Shown here: positions 1 to 9,078 of the stretch, in pieces | Position numbering within the stretch: position 1 is the first letter of the stretch | Layout of the letters: each line of letters opens with the position of its first letter | Notes under the pieces: generated by a model | The model's database searches: none | What the model was told of the DNA's origin: nothing | What the model saw: only the letters and a program-made list of their open reading frames with translations | DNA from: Candidatus Daviesbacteria bacterium | Lineage (GTDB): Bacteria > Patescibacteriota > Microgenomatia > Daviesbacterales > UBA10151 | Assembly: GCA_030648645.1 (NCBI GenBank) | Contig: JAUSHL010000036.1 | Location: forward strand, 1 to 43,092 | Reading direction: 5' to 3' | Length of the DNA stretch: 43,092 nt | Translations under genes and position numbers: made by a program

Positions 1-3000
1 CCTCAACAAATTTGGGTCACAGGAAATTTAGGCTTTCTCTGGAATCCTCCCACAGTTGATTCAGCAGGGAATATATATCTTGGAACTGATATTGGGGGAG
101 TTATTTCCCTTGATAAAAATGGCACCAAAAAATGGGCTACCAATACTTTCCACCCCAATGACAGTGTTGTTTTAGATAATAATAACAATATTTATTACTC
201 TGCTTCAGGCTACCCTGCTAAAGTTTATTCCTATGATCAAAATGGCAACAAAAGGTGGGAATATAGTTTAGGAGGATGGGGAGGAAATAATGTTCCTACA
301 GGAGTAGCTTTATCCAGAAATAAAGATGTGCTTTATGTAGGGATAGCTTATCCATCTCAAACTTTGCTGGCTCTAAATACAGACGGAACTTTTAGATGGC
401 AACAGGACTCAAATTATAGTTCTCCCTCCTCTGCTCCAACTGTAGCTTCAGATGGAACTATTTATTTGGGGACAGGAAGCACAGGAATCATCATTGCCTA
501 CATGTCCAATGGCACTAAAAAATGGTACAGATATACAGGTACTTATGATATCAAAAATATTCTTTTAGATTCTAATAATAATTTATATGCCCTGACTTCC
601 AATGGTAACGGAGGTACTCTTTTAGCTTATAACTCAATAGGCACCAGACTTTGGACTTACCAACACGCAAGTGGTCTTTTTAATGGAGAGGGAGCTTTAA
701 AAAATAGTACTATTTATGCTGCTGTAAAAAATACTATCATTGCTGTTAATACTTCCGGAAATTTAGTTTGGACTTGGACAGTGCCTGTAACCGGAGCAAA
801 TAACTTAACCAGTCCGGTTATTGATAAGGATGGGAATATTTATACAAGTTATGGAAATATATTCTATGTTTTAAATCCAAATGGGACTTTAAAATGGGAA
901 GTACCTCTTGGCAGTTATCCCAGTTATCTAGGAAAACCTATTATTGTTGATAATAATTTAATTTATATTTACCAAAATGTAAGTGGTAACTGGAATGGTT
1001 ATTTACATGCTTTGGGAAAAATTACCCCAGATAAAACTCCAGTTATTTTTATTCCAGGGATAGGAGGATCAGAATTAAAGGTTAAAAATGATACTATTTG
1101 GTCAAATGATGATGGTCATGGAGGAACTTATAATCATGCATATCTTGCTGGGGAAAAAGTTTGGGTTAATGAAGGAGAAGGAGCAAACTTTGGAGATGAT
1201 GATTATTTTGATATTTTAAGATTAAAATCTGATGGGACTCAAGCAGAAGCAGAGTTAGAGTTAACAGGAGATATTTATGCTGGGGCATATGGGAATACCA
1301 TTAAATTTTTTACTGATAATGGTTATGTTTTAAATCAGGATTTATTTATTTTCCCTTATGATTGGAGAAAAGATATTGCTTTAATTGCTCCACTTTTGGA
1401 TCAAAAAATTGATGCTGTTAAAACTCAAACTGGGGCTACAAAAGTAGATATTGTGGCTCACTCTATGGGAGGGCTGGTTGCCAGAAATTATATTGCGGAT
1501 GCTAATAAAGCTTCAAAAGTCAGGAAATTAATTACTCTGGGCACACCACATCTGGGAGCAGTTAAATTCTTGAACACATTACAACATGGTGATTGTTTAA
1601 TTTATGGATTTGAATCATTTTGTCTTTCTATTGCTCCTTCAGAAATTAAGGATGTAATGCAAAATATGGTTTCTGGTTATGAATTATCACCAACTAAAAA
1701 ATATTTTGATTTTTATTCCGGAGAAGATAATTTACACCCATTTCCTTTTAATGATGTCAGAGATGTTGATAATAATGGAATTACTGGTTCGTTGAATTAT
1801 AATCAAACAAAAACATTACTTACTAATTTAAATTATCATACTAATCTTTTTAACTCCACAGAAACTTTTCATAACTTAGATAATGACTTAGACAAAACCA
1901 ATAATGTCGAAGTATCAATAATTGCAGGTTCAGGTATTGATACTTTAGGACAAATTATTGAAAAAAATGTAGTTGATTTTCTAGGAATTAAAATACCTAA
2001 AAAAGATATTCTTATCATCAATGGAGATGAAACAGTGCCTCTGCTTAGCGCTTCTTTAATTGATTCACATAAAAATATTTCTTTAGTTGGATTAGCCAAA
2101 GTTTATTACACCCAGCAAAAACATGGAAATTTAGTTTTTGATGGACCTGCTATGAAACTTGTTAAAAATATTTTAGATGGAAATTCAGATCTTCCTTCTG
2201 AAGTATCTTCAGAACCATATAAACTCATGGGGCAACAACTTTCTGTCCATTCTCCTGTTTTAATCAGTGCCTATGATGCAAATAATAATCATACCGGACC
2301 TTTAGATAATGGAGATTATGAAGAAAACATTCCCGGATCATCTTACGAGGTAATCGGTAATGCTAAATTTATCTGGCTCCCGGATAGTGGAGAGTATAAT
2401 CTTAAATTTGAGGCTACAGACAATGGTAGTTTTGATTTTAAAATTAGGACTTATGAAAATGATACCAATAGTAAAACCATTGTCTATAACAATATTCCTT
2501 TAACTACACAAACTAAAGCAGATGCCATTTATGATACTGCCTCAGCAAATCCTCCTTTAATTAATTTAGATGTTGATGGAAATGGAGTAGCTGATGCAGA
2601 AGTTGGAGCAACTGGAATAGTAACAGGTGCAGGTACTACAGATAGCACAGCTCCTGAAACATCCATTACTTTAACAGGGGAAATAAATAGTGACGGAACT
2701 TATAAAACTGATGTTAAGGTAGAACTATCTGCCACAGATAATAGTGCTGGAGTTGCTAAAACAGAATATTCTTTGGACAGTGGAACAACAATCAAAACTT
2801 ATACTGGATATTTTACTATTTCAGACAATGGTACTGCCAAAGTAAAATACCGTTCAATTGATAATGCCGGCAATGAAGAAAATCCCAAAGAAAAAGAAAT
2901 AATTATTAATAAACCATCTACTAGTTCCGGCTCTGATTCTGATTCTGATTCCAATAACTCATCATCTACCACTACCACATCATCAACAGATAGTAATAAT

Positions 3001-3231
3001 CAAACTGCAATTACCAATGAAATTAAAAAAGTTGTGTCTAATATTTTAAAAATTAATAATGAAGAAAATAATAATAATCAAATTTCTGATCGGATTTTTG
3101 AAAGTACTAATTCTGCAGTTTTAGGGGCAACAACTGAAAATAAAAATAGTAAAAATAATAATATTAATCCGTTAATATTATTACCTTTAATTATTTTAGG
3201 TGGTTTTATAATCTACAAAAGAAGAAGTTAA
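1..3231 (+). CDS. Partial (5' end outside window) surface protein: PQQ-like beta-propeller repeats + LCAT/alpha-beta hydrolase domain + OmpL47/Ig-like domain + Ser/Asn-rich linker + C-terminal TM anchor
   Basis: Frame 1 is open from base 1 through the listed ORF (e.g. PQQIWVTGNLGFLWNPPTVDSAGNIYLGTD); repeated G(T)xxW/NIYxxxG blades; TPVIFIPGIGGSEL and VDIVAHSMGGLVARNYI (GxSxG-like AHSMGG); TAPETSITLTG...EYSLDSG; C-terminal INPLILLPLIILGGFIIYKRRS. Confidence 0.8.
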   Translation, partial: PQQIWVTGNLGFLWNPPTVDSAGNIYLGTDIGGVISLDKNGTKKWATNTFHPNDSVVLDNNNNIYYSASGYPAKVYSYDQNGNKRWEYSLGGWGGNNVPTGVALSRNKDVLYVGIAYPSQTLLALNTDGTFRWQQDSNYSSPSSAPTVASDGTIYLGTGSTGIIIAYMSNGTKKWYRYTGTYDIKNILLDSNNNLYALTSNGNGGTLLAYNSIGTRLWTYQHASGLFNGEGALKNSTIYAAVKNTIIAVNTSGNLVWTWTVPVTGANNLTSPVIDKDGNIYTSYGNIFYVLNPNGTLKWEVPLGSYPSYLGKPIIVDNNLIYIYQNVSGNWNGYLHALGKITPDKTPVIFIPGIGGSELKVKNDTIWSNDDGHGGTYNHAYLAGEKVWVNEGEGANFGDDDYFDILRLKSDGTQAEAELELTGDIYAGAYGNTIKFFTDNGYVLNQDLFIFPYDWRKDIALIAPLLDQKIDAVKTQTGATKVDIVAHSMGGLVARNYIADANKASKVRKLITLGTPHLGAVKFLNTLQHGDCLIYGFESFCLSIAPSEIKDVMQNMVSGYELSPTKKYFDFYSGEDNLHPFPFNDVRDVDNNGITGSLNYNQTKTLLTNLNYHTNLFNSTETFHNLDNDLDKTNNVEVSIIAGSGIDTLGQIIEKNVVDFLGIKIPKKDILIINGDETVPLLSASLIDSHKNISLVGLAKVYYTQQKHGNLVFDGPAMKLVKNILDGNSDLPSEVSSEPYKLMGQQLSVHSPVLISAYDANNNHTGPLDNGDYEENIPGSSYEVIGNAKFIWLPDSGEYNLKFEATDNGSFDFKIRTYENDTNSKTIVYNNIPLTTQTKADAIYDTASANPPLINLDVDGNGVADAEVGATGIVTGAGTTDSTAPETSITLTGEINSDGTYKTDVKVELSATDNSAGVAKTEYSLDSGTTIKTYTGYFTISDNGTAKVKYRSIDNAGNEENPKEKEIIINKPSTSSGSDSDSDSNNSSSTTTTSSTDSNNQTAITNEIKKVVSNILKINNEENNNNQISDRIFESTNSAVLGATTENKNSKNNNINPLILLPLIILGGFIIYKRRS

Positions 3232-3232
3232 A

Positions 3233-3475
3233 TTATCTTTTTAAAAGCTTCTTCATTAATTTCCAAATTGCAAAAAGGATAATAAACCAAAAGATTATAT
3301 CTATAAAAAACATAAAATTATCTGTTGATCCACCTAAAAATGACCCAGTAGCAAACGTAAAAGGAACTCCACCATAACCAAGAAAGTGATTGTTCATCAA
3401 CCCCTCTGTAATTGCTACCCCATAGGTAACCACCACACTCAAAACCAAAAAAATAACAAAAGACTTTTTACTCAT
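3233..3475 (-). CDS. Small membrane protein, paralog A (MSKKSF...FWFIILFAIWKLMKKLLKR); start likely at internal Met, not 3511
   Basis: Two hydrophobic segments; paralogous to 4193-4435 and 5045-5386; stop lies 1 nt from the stop of the convergent hydrolase gene. Confidence 0.7.
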   Translation of the reverse strand: MSKKSFVIFLVLSVVVTYGVAITEGLMNNHFLGYGGVPFTFATGSFLGGSTDNFMFFIDIIFWFIILFAIWKLMKKLLKR

Positions 3476-3583
3476 TAATCTAACAATATCACATCTCTCC
3501 CTCCTCAACAACTAATTTAACCTTCCACATTTAGCCTTCCCAGGGGACGTCTGGAAGGCTACGTCTGGAAGGCTACAGATACC

Positions 3584-4192
3584 ATGGATAATACTGCTCC
3601 GGAAACATCTATTTCTTTAACAGGGGATACAAACAGTGACGGGTCTTATAAGACTGACATTAAAGTGGAACTATCTGCAGCAGATAATACCAATGGTTCA
3701 GGCATAGCTAAGATAGAATATTCCCTGGATAACGGGCAAACAACAAAAACTTATACTGATGTCTTTACCTTATCAGATAACGGCACTATAAAAGTTAAAT
3801 ACAGGGCAACTGACAATACCGGTAATGAAGAAAATCCCAAGACAAAAGAAATAATTATTAGTAAACCATCCGGCAGTTCTAGCTCTAATTCCGATTCTAA
3901 TAGCTCATCATCGACAACATCTACCAGCAGTGATAATCAGAATAGTTTCGGTAATCAAACAACCGCAATAGTTGCCAATGGAGTGAAGAAAGTTTTATCC
4001 AATATTTTAAGTTTTAATAATGATAATAAAGAGAATAACAATGATAAAATCTCTGAAAGTATTAATTCCGCAGTTTTAGGAACTAAAACAGAAGGCAAAA
4101 ATACTAAAAATAATAGTATTAACCCATTAATATTTTTGCCTGTGGTTATTTTAGGAGGTTTTATTATCTGCAAAAAGCAGTTTAAAACTTGA
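3584..4192 (+). CDS. 5'-truncated copy of the surface hydrolase 3' end (Ig-like domain + linker + TM anchor)
   Basis: TAPETSISLTGDTNSDGSYKTDIKVELSA...INPLIFLPVVILGGFIICKKQ closely matches the C-terminus of the 1-3231 product; no signal peptide. Confidence 0.75.
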   Translation: MDNTAPETSISLTGDTNSDGSYKTDIKVELSAADNTNGSGIAKIEYSLDNGQTTKTYTDVFTLSDNGTIKVKYRATDNTGNEENPKTKEIIISKPSGSSSSNSDSNSSSSTTSTSSDNQNSFGNQTTAIVANGVKKVLSNILSFNNDNKENNNDKISESINSAVLGTKTEGKNTKNNSINPLIFLPVVILGGFIICKKQFKT

Positions 4193-4435
4193 CTATCTTT
4201 TTAGAAGTTTACCAACTAGTTTCCAAATCCCAAATAGAATAATAAACCAAAAAATAATATCTAAAGATAACATTAGATAATCTGTGTTAGCATTAGAAAA
4301 TAATGACACTGAAGTGAATGCAAAAGGAATTCCACCTTGATTAGCCGTTTTATCCATCATAAACACCACTACTGAAACCATAAGAGTAATTATCACACTC
4401 AAAACCAAAAATATAATAAAAGATTTTTTACTCAT
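4193..4435 (-). CDS. Small membrane protein, paralog B
   Basis: MSKKSFIIFLVLSVIIT...DIIFWFIILFGIWKLVGKLLKR; tail-to-tail with 3584-4192. Confidence 0.7.
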   Translation of the reverse strand: MSKKSFIIFLVLSVIITLMVSVVVFMMDKTANQGGIPFAFTSVSLFSNANTDYLMLSLDIIFWFIILFGIWKLVGKLLKR

Positions 4436-4585
4436 AATTAGATTACATCTATTCTAGAATATCACAATTCCCCCCAAATCAACAACTATTTTTTATTCCA
4501 TTAAATATCCGTTCCTCCAATGTGAAACATTCATTTTTTAGGCTAGCCTCCCAGAGGACGTCTGGGAGGCTAAACAGAATATTCT

Positions 4586-5044
4586 TTGGATCAAGAGACA
4601 ACGGTCAAAACTTATACCGGCTCTTTTACTCTGTCGGATAATGGAACCATAAAAATTAAATATCACTCAATTGATAATGCCGGTAATGAGGAAAGTCCTA
4701 AAGAAAAAGAAATAACTATTAATCAATCATCCAGCAATTCCGAATCTAATAACTCAGTTTCCACATCCACAAACAACAGCAATCAAGATACCTCCAATAA
4801 CCCAAATATAGTCGCAAATGAAGTTAAAAAAGTTTTATCTAATATTTTAGATTTTGGAGATGAAGAGAAAAATAATGATCAAATCTCTGAAAATAATGAT
4901 TCGGAAGTTTTGGGAATACAAACAGAAGCTAAAAATAATAATATTATTCAAAATATATTAAATTTTCTTCATAAAAATAAATTTATATTTATACCGGTGA
5001 TAATTATTGGGAGCCTAATTATCCACAAAAAGAAGTTAAAATAA
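4586..5044 (+). pseudogene. Second, shorter 5'-truncated copy of the surface hydrolase 3' end
   Basis: TVKTYTGSFTLSDNGTIKIKYHSIDNAGNEESPKEKEITIN matches the 1-3231 C-terminus; homology starts at 4573 (AACAGAATATTC) directly after a hairpin. Confidence 0.6.
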
Positions 5045-5386
5045 CTATTTTTTTAGAAGTTTACCAGCTAACTTCCAAATTCCAAAAAGAATAATAAACC
5101 AAAGAATTATGTTGATAGCACAAATTAAATAATAAATGTTATCAGTTTGGCTTATATTTTGAGCGATAGGATAACCAGTCTCAGAAATTGATGTTGAATA
5201 TAATGAAATAGAAGAATTTTTAAATACAAATACTTCTACTAAAGCCTGTATAACTCGTGAAATATACCAAACCACCACACTTAAAACCAAAAATATAATA
5301 AACTTATTTAACTCGAGTTTACCACTCTCATTAAATAGCTTGAACCCAAAATGAAATATTTTGGGTATAAAAGACTTTTTGTTCAT
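5045..5386 (-). CDS. Small membrane protein, paralog C (longer N-terminus)
   Basis: KFIIFLVLSVVVWY...NIILWFIILFGIWKLAGKLLKK; tail-to-tail with 4586-5044. Confidence 0.65.
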   Translation of the reverse strand: MNKKSFIPKIFHFGFKLFNESGKLELNKFIIFLVLSVVVWYISRVIQALVEVFVFKNSSISLYSTSISETGYPIAQNISQTDNIYYLICAINIILWFIILFGIWKLAGKLLKK

Positions 5387-5571
5387 TTATTAAACCTTAT
5401 TATTTAGACTTTACTTATTTTAGAATATCACATCTTCCTCAAATCAACAACATTCCAGTAGAACCTTTATCTTTTTTTAGCCTCCCATAGCCTCCCAGAC
5501 GTCCCCTGGGAGGCTATGTCCGCAGATGCTAAGCCAATTCACCCTAAGGATGGAAACCTCAAGAACCAAAT

Positions 5572-5739
5572 TCATAATTTACTAATTTTATATCCAAGCC
5601 AAATTCCCAAAAGTGCACCTAGTCCACTAGTTATTACTGAAATATAAGAAAATATATCAGCTCCAAATAATACTGGAATATAACCACCAATTATAGATCC
5701 TACAAGCATTCCTAAAAAAATTAAAGTTTTAGTGGACAT
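5572..5739 (-). CDS. 55-aa small Gly-rich membrane protein (below the ORF-track cutoff)
   Basis: Hand translation: MSTKTLIFLGMLVGSIIGGYIPVLFGADIFSYISVITSGLGALLGIWLGYKISKL*; two hydrophobic helices. Confidence 0.55.
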   Translation of the reverse strand: MSTKTLIFLGMLVGSIIGGYIPVLFGADIFSYISVITSGLGALLGIWLGYKISKL

Positions 5740-5779
5740 TTATGTTAATTATGACACAAATTATGTTTATAATATAAAT

Positions 5780-6223
5780 ATGTCTAAAGATTTTATATTA
5801 CAAATCCAAAAAAGAGTAATTTCTTTGCTTCGTTCGAATGAAAAGAATACAAAAATATCTCTTTCGTTACTTATAAAAGATACATGTAGTGAAGTTTCTC
5901 GGTTAGTAGCTTGTTGGATTATATCTGCGGATCCAAAAGCTGAAACAATGATTGCCAAGGGAAAAGATGTTTTAGGAAGAAGAAATTTTTGTCATGATGT
6001 TTTATTAGTAGTGAAAGATAATGTTGTATCAATCATTGACCCAACAATTTGGCAGATTTACCCAAAAAAGAAAAGTATTTATGTTGGAAAAACACATTCT
6101 GCAGATACAGCTTTAGAAGTTTTAAACAAGAAATATGATGGTTTGTGGAAAATTTCTGAAACTATAACATTGGATAATTATCCCAAAAGTGAACAAGAAA
6201 AACTACAAAAAAGTATTTTTTAG
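5780..6223 (+). CDS. Hypothetical protein, possible Cys-His-Asp (papain/transglutaminase-like) fold
   Basis: ORF of 147 aa from ATG 5780 (track start at GTG 5732 overlaps the divergent 55-aa ORF); motifs DTCSEVSRL, FCHDVLLV, IIDPTIWQ. Confidence 0.45.
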   Translation: MSKDFILQIQKRVISLLRSNEKNTKISLSLLIKDTCSEVSRLVACWIISADPKAETMIAKGKDVLGRRNFCHDVLLVVKDNVVSIIDPTIWQIYPKKKSIYVGKTHSADTALEVLNKKYDGLWKISETITLDNYPKSEQEKLQKSIF

Positions 6224-6504
6224 CTTCAAATCTAGTATTGTGCGTATTTGTGGTAAATTTTGAGCTACGGGATTAAGTCTACTCGTCCTTGGCGAGATCT
6301 TGGTTCCTCGCAAAACTACGTTTTGCTGAGCATATCGGTCTAGAATCTTTTTATCCCTATAACTCCGATGCTAGACCTGTGGGATTGAGAGTATTAATCA
6401 AGGTCTTTTGGAACCCATAATCACTTCAGATAAAAGTGAAGTTCAAATAGTTAATCATTGTTGTAGAGCATGATATTGACAATAACCATTTGTAATGATA
6501 GCAT

Positions 6505-7395
6505 GTGCTTGTGGATAAGAATGAAGTATTATCACATCTCAAAAAGCTTGCCTCTGGGTTAAAGACAAAAAAATATCTCACCTTGGACGATCTTCGCCAA
6601 ATACCTAGACTAGAATATTATATGCAATTTCACTATCGTGGTTTTGCTAATGCTTTAAAAGCTGCAAATTTACCATCTTCAAAGTTGGCAGCGGCGATGA
6701 GAATAACAAACGAAGAACTTCTTGATTATCTGAGAGATTTAAAGACCAAATTAAAACGTAATCCAAAAGTTTGGGATTTTACAGATGATAATGAATTATA
6801 TAAAAAGTATTCAGATTACAAAATTTCATGGTCAATATATAAAACAAGATTTGGAGGATTACGAGAAGCAATTAAGTTAATAGAAAAAGATACTATAAAA
6901 ACTGAAGAAGAAATCAAGGTTTTCGATAGAAATAATGATATATTGGAAAAACCCGATTTTTTGGGAGGAAAGGGTAGGTATTGGGGAGAAGCTGCAGAGA
7001 TTCATGTAACAGCAGAACTATTATACCGTGGTTTTCAGGCCGCAAATATACCAGTAGATGTGGGATTAGACATACTTGCGGTTAAAGATAACAACACTTT
7101 CTATTTTCAGGTTAAACATAAAGATACTAGCAATAATCAGGCTATTAAAATTACCAAAAGTTCATTTGAAAAGACTGGAAGAGGTAATGTCTATTATGTT
7201 TTTGTCCTATTATCAAACGATAAAAGAGATTTCTTAATTATTCCATTTCACATAGTAAATGATTGGATAAGAGAAGATATCGCTGAAGCCACGGAGGACG
7301 GATATATGATTCATATAAAAGTAAGAGATAGTAAATATTACTTGAAAGAAAAAGGATTAGATTATTACCTTAATAATTGGAATCTAATTAAGTAA
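6505..7395 (+). CDS. Protein with N-terminal homing-endonuclease-associated-like repeats and C-terminal PD-(D/E)XK nuclease-like domain
   Basis: GTG start; repeats KRNPKVWDF...SDYKISWSIYKTRFGGLREAIK; nuclease core GRYWGEAAEIHV...PVDVGLDILAVKDNNTFYFQVKHK. Confidence 0.6.
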   Translation: MLVDKNEVLSHLKKLASGLKTKKYLTLDDLRQIPRLEYYMQFHYRGFANALKAANLPSSKLAAAMRITNEELLDYLRDLKTKLKRNPKVWDFTDDNELYKKYSDYKISWSIYKTRFGGLREAIKLIEKDTIKTEEEIKVFDRNNDILEKPDFLGGKGRYWGEAAEIHVTAELLYRGFQAANIPVDVGLDILAVKDNNTFYFQVKHKDTSNNQAIKITKSSFEKTGRGNVYYVFVLLSNDKRDFLIIPFHIVNDWIREDIAEATEDGYMIHIKVRDSKYYLKEKGLDYYLNNWNLIK

Positions 7396-7526
7396 AGTGG
7401 TATGAGACTTCTATTAAAAATGATGAGTTTAGGAATCCCCATCAACTCAATTGAGGGGACATGGTCATATGGGGTGCCCTACTTTTGCTGAGTAGGCCGG
7501 TCTAGAACTGTCTTAACCTTATAATA

Positions 7527-8213
7527 TTATTTTTTAGTCAAGATTTTTTCAAACTTTTTATATTTTTCTAAAGTTGAGTGTATCTTGTCTAAATATTCAT
7601 CATAAACACCTTCATACAATACATCTTTATTCCATCCCTCTAAACCTAAATTATTTGGATCTATCCCGCTCAGTAGGCCTTTATTATGTAGACAACGAAG
7701 GCTATCAAAAAATAGGTCACGGCAAAAACCTCCTGTTTTAGGCCATTCTTTTGTTCCAGATACATATGCTTGAAATTCTGCATTCTTAATTGCTAAATAA
7801 AAAGGCTCTTCCTCTTCTTTTGTTTTTTTATGAAGAATGGGAGTATACCTCTTATAATATATAAGCTTGGGTTTATTTTTGACCACTATAACTAAAAATA
7901 AAAAAACTGGAAAATCAAAACCCTCCCAATAATTTAACGTTGTTGGCTTAATAATGATGTGCTTTTTATATCCTTGTAGAAAATTAGCTCCATTTGTTGC
8001 AATTTTAGTTTTTAGTGGAGTTCTTTGAGTTTTTACTTGTATACCAAAAAGTGTTTGTGTTGGTGATTCACCATTTACCCACTCACATAGCATATCAAGC
8101 CCAACATCTTTTGAACCATCTATCTTGTGAACAATAGAATATTGAGATAAAACACTCTCCACAAATGCTTCGCCAAAATTCCCAAGCTGTTTTGTTTTTA
8201 AGTATAACGACAT
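7527..8213 (-). CDS. DUF4365-like / PD-(D/E)XK nuclease-like protein
   Basis: LGNFGEAFVESVLSQYSIVHKIDGSKDVGLDMLCEWV...FGIQVKTQ (E...GxD...QVK core). Confidence 0.6.
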   Translation of the reverse strand: MSLYLKTKQLGNFGEAFVESVLSQYSIVHKIDGSKDVGLDMLCEWVNGESPTQTLFGIQVKTQRTPLKTKIATNGANFLQGYKKHIIIKPTTLNYWEGFDFPVFLFLVIVVKNKPKLIYYKRYTPILHKKTKEEEEPFYLAIKNAEFQAYVSGTKEWPKTGGFCRDLFFDSLRCLHNKGLLSGIDPNNLGLEGWNKDVLYEGVYDEYLDKIHSTLEKYKKFEKILTKK

Positions 8214-8237
8214 ATTCTATTTAATGTCCAGTCTTGC

Positions 8238-8307
8238 TGCGGGACTAGGATTCGAACCTAGATAGACAACTTCAGAGGCTGTCGTCCTACCATTAGACGA
8301 TCCCGCA
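8238..8307 (-). tRNA. tRNA-Gln(CUG)
   Basis: Reverse complement TGCGGGATCGTCTAATGGTAGGACGACAGCCTCTGAAGTTGTCTATCTAGGTTCGAATCCTAGTCCCGCA; acceptor TGCGGGA/TCCCGCA, D arm GTC/GAC, anticodon loop CTCTGAA, T loop TTCGAAT. Confidence 0.93.
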
Positions 8308-8609
8308 ATGTATTAAAATGTACTGAATGTACTGAAATTATACCAAAGCAAATTTCTTAAAGCTAATTATTGGAGAATAGTAGTGGCACAAACCTCTGCT
8401 ATAGCTTAATGTTGTACCCCAAAAACAGAGATATAAAACAGAGATATCCTTAGGTGTCAATATAATTCCACCTCGGAGGTGGAACACAAAATTTAAGATC
8501 TAAGCACAGAATAATTGAAAAATCCGCAGGTGGCAAGCTAGTTCACCCCAAGGGTGGACACCTAACCTAATATGTGTACTTTATAAGAATTTTTTAATAT
8601 ACTTCAGGT

Positions 8610-9059
8610 ATGAAAAAACCTGGAGCTAAGGCATTTGTTGTATATAATAAAAAACTACTTTTAATCTTAAGGGATAACAATCCTGGTATTTCCTTTCCTA
8701 ATACTTGGAATTTGCCAGGTGGAGGGATTGAAGAAGGTGAATCTGGTTTAGAAACTATTAGAAGAGAATTACAGGAAGAAATTGGTGTTGTTCCTGAAAA
8801 TATTCTTGAATTGGGACAACAAACTTTTGAAGACGGGAGTATTTTATTTCGATATTTAGCAAAACTTACTATGGATGAATATCAGAATCTAAAATTAGGA
8901 AATGAAGGACAAAAAATGGATTTTTTTAGTGTAGATGAAGCTTTCAAATTAGATTTAGCAGGTTATTCCAAAGAATATTTTATAAAATATAAAAATCAAA
9001 TTAAGGAATTAATTGAAGAAAATAAAATACCCAAATTAGAGCTTCTCGATCTGGTGTAA
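8610..9059 (+). CDS. NUDIX hydrolase
   Basis: Nudix box GGGIEEGESGLETIRRELQEEIGV. Confidence 0.9.
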   Translation: MKKPGAKAFVVYNKKLLLILRDNNPGISFPNTWNLPGGGIEEGESGLETIRRELQEEIGVVPENILELGQQTFEDGSILFRYLAKLTMDEYQNLKLGNEGQKMDFFSVDEAFKLDLAGYSKEYFIKYKNQIKELIEENKIPKLELLDLV

Positions 9060-9078
9060 GATAGTGTAGAATTAATGG

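Noticed and set aside
3-188. 61-aa minus-strand ORF at the window start
   Set aside because: Antisense to the open PQQ-propeller reading frame that continues from outside the window.
3533-3574. GACGTC hairpins as ordinary terminators
   Set aside because: The 3533 and 4544 copies lie upstream of minus-strand genes rather than at gene ends, and lack U-tracts.
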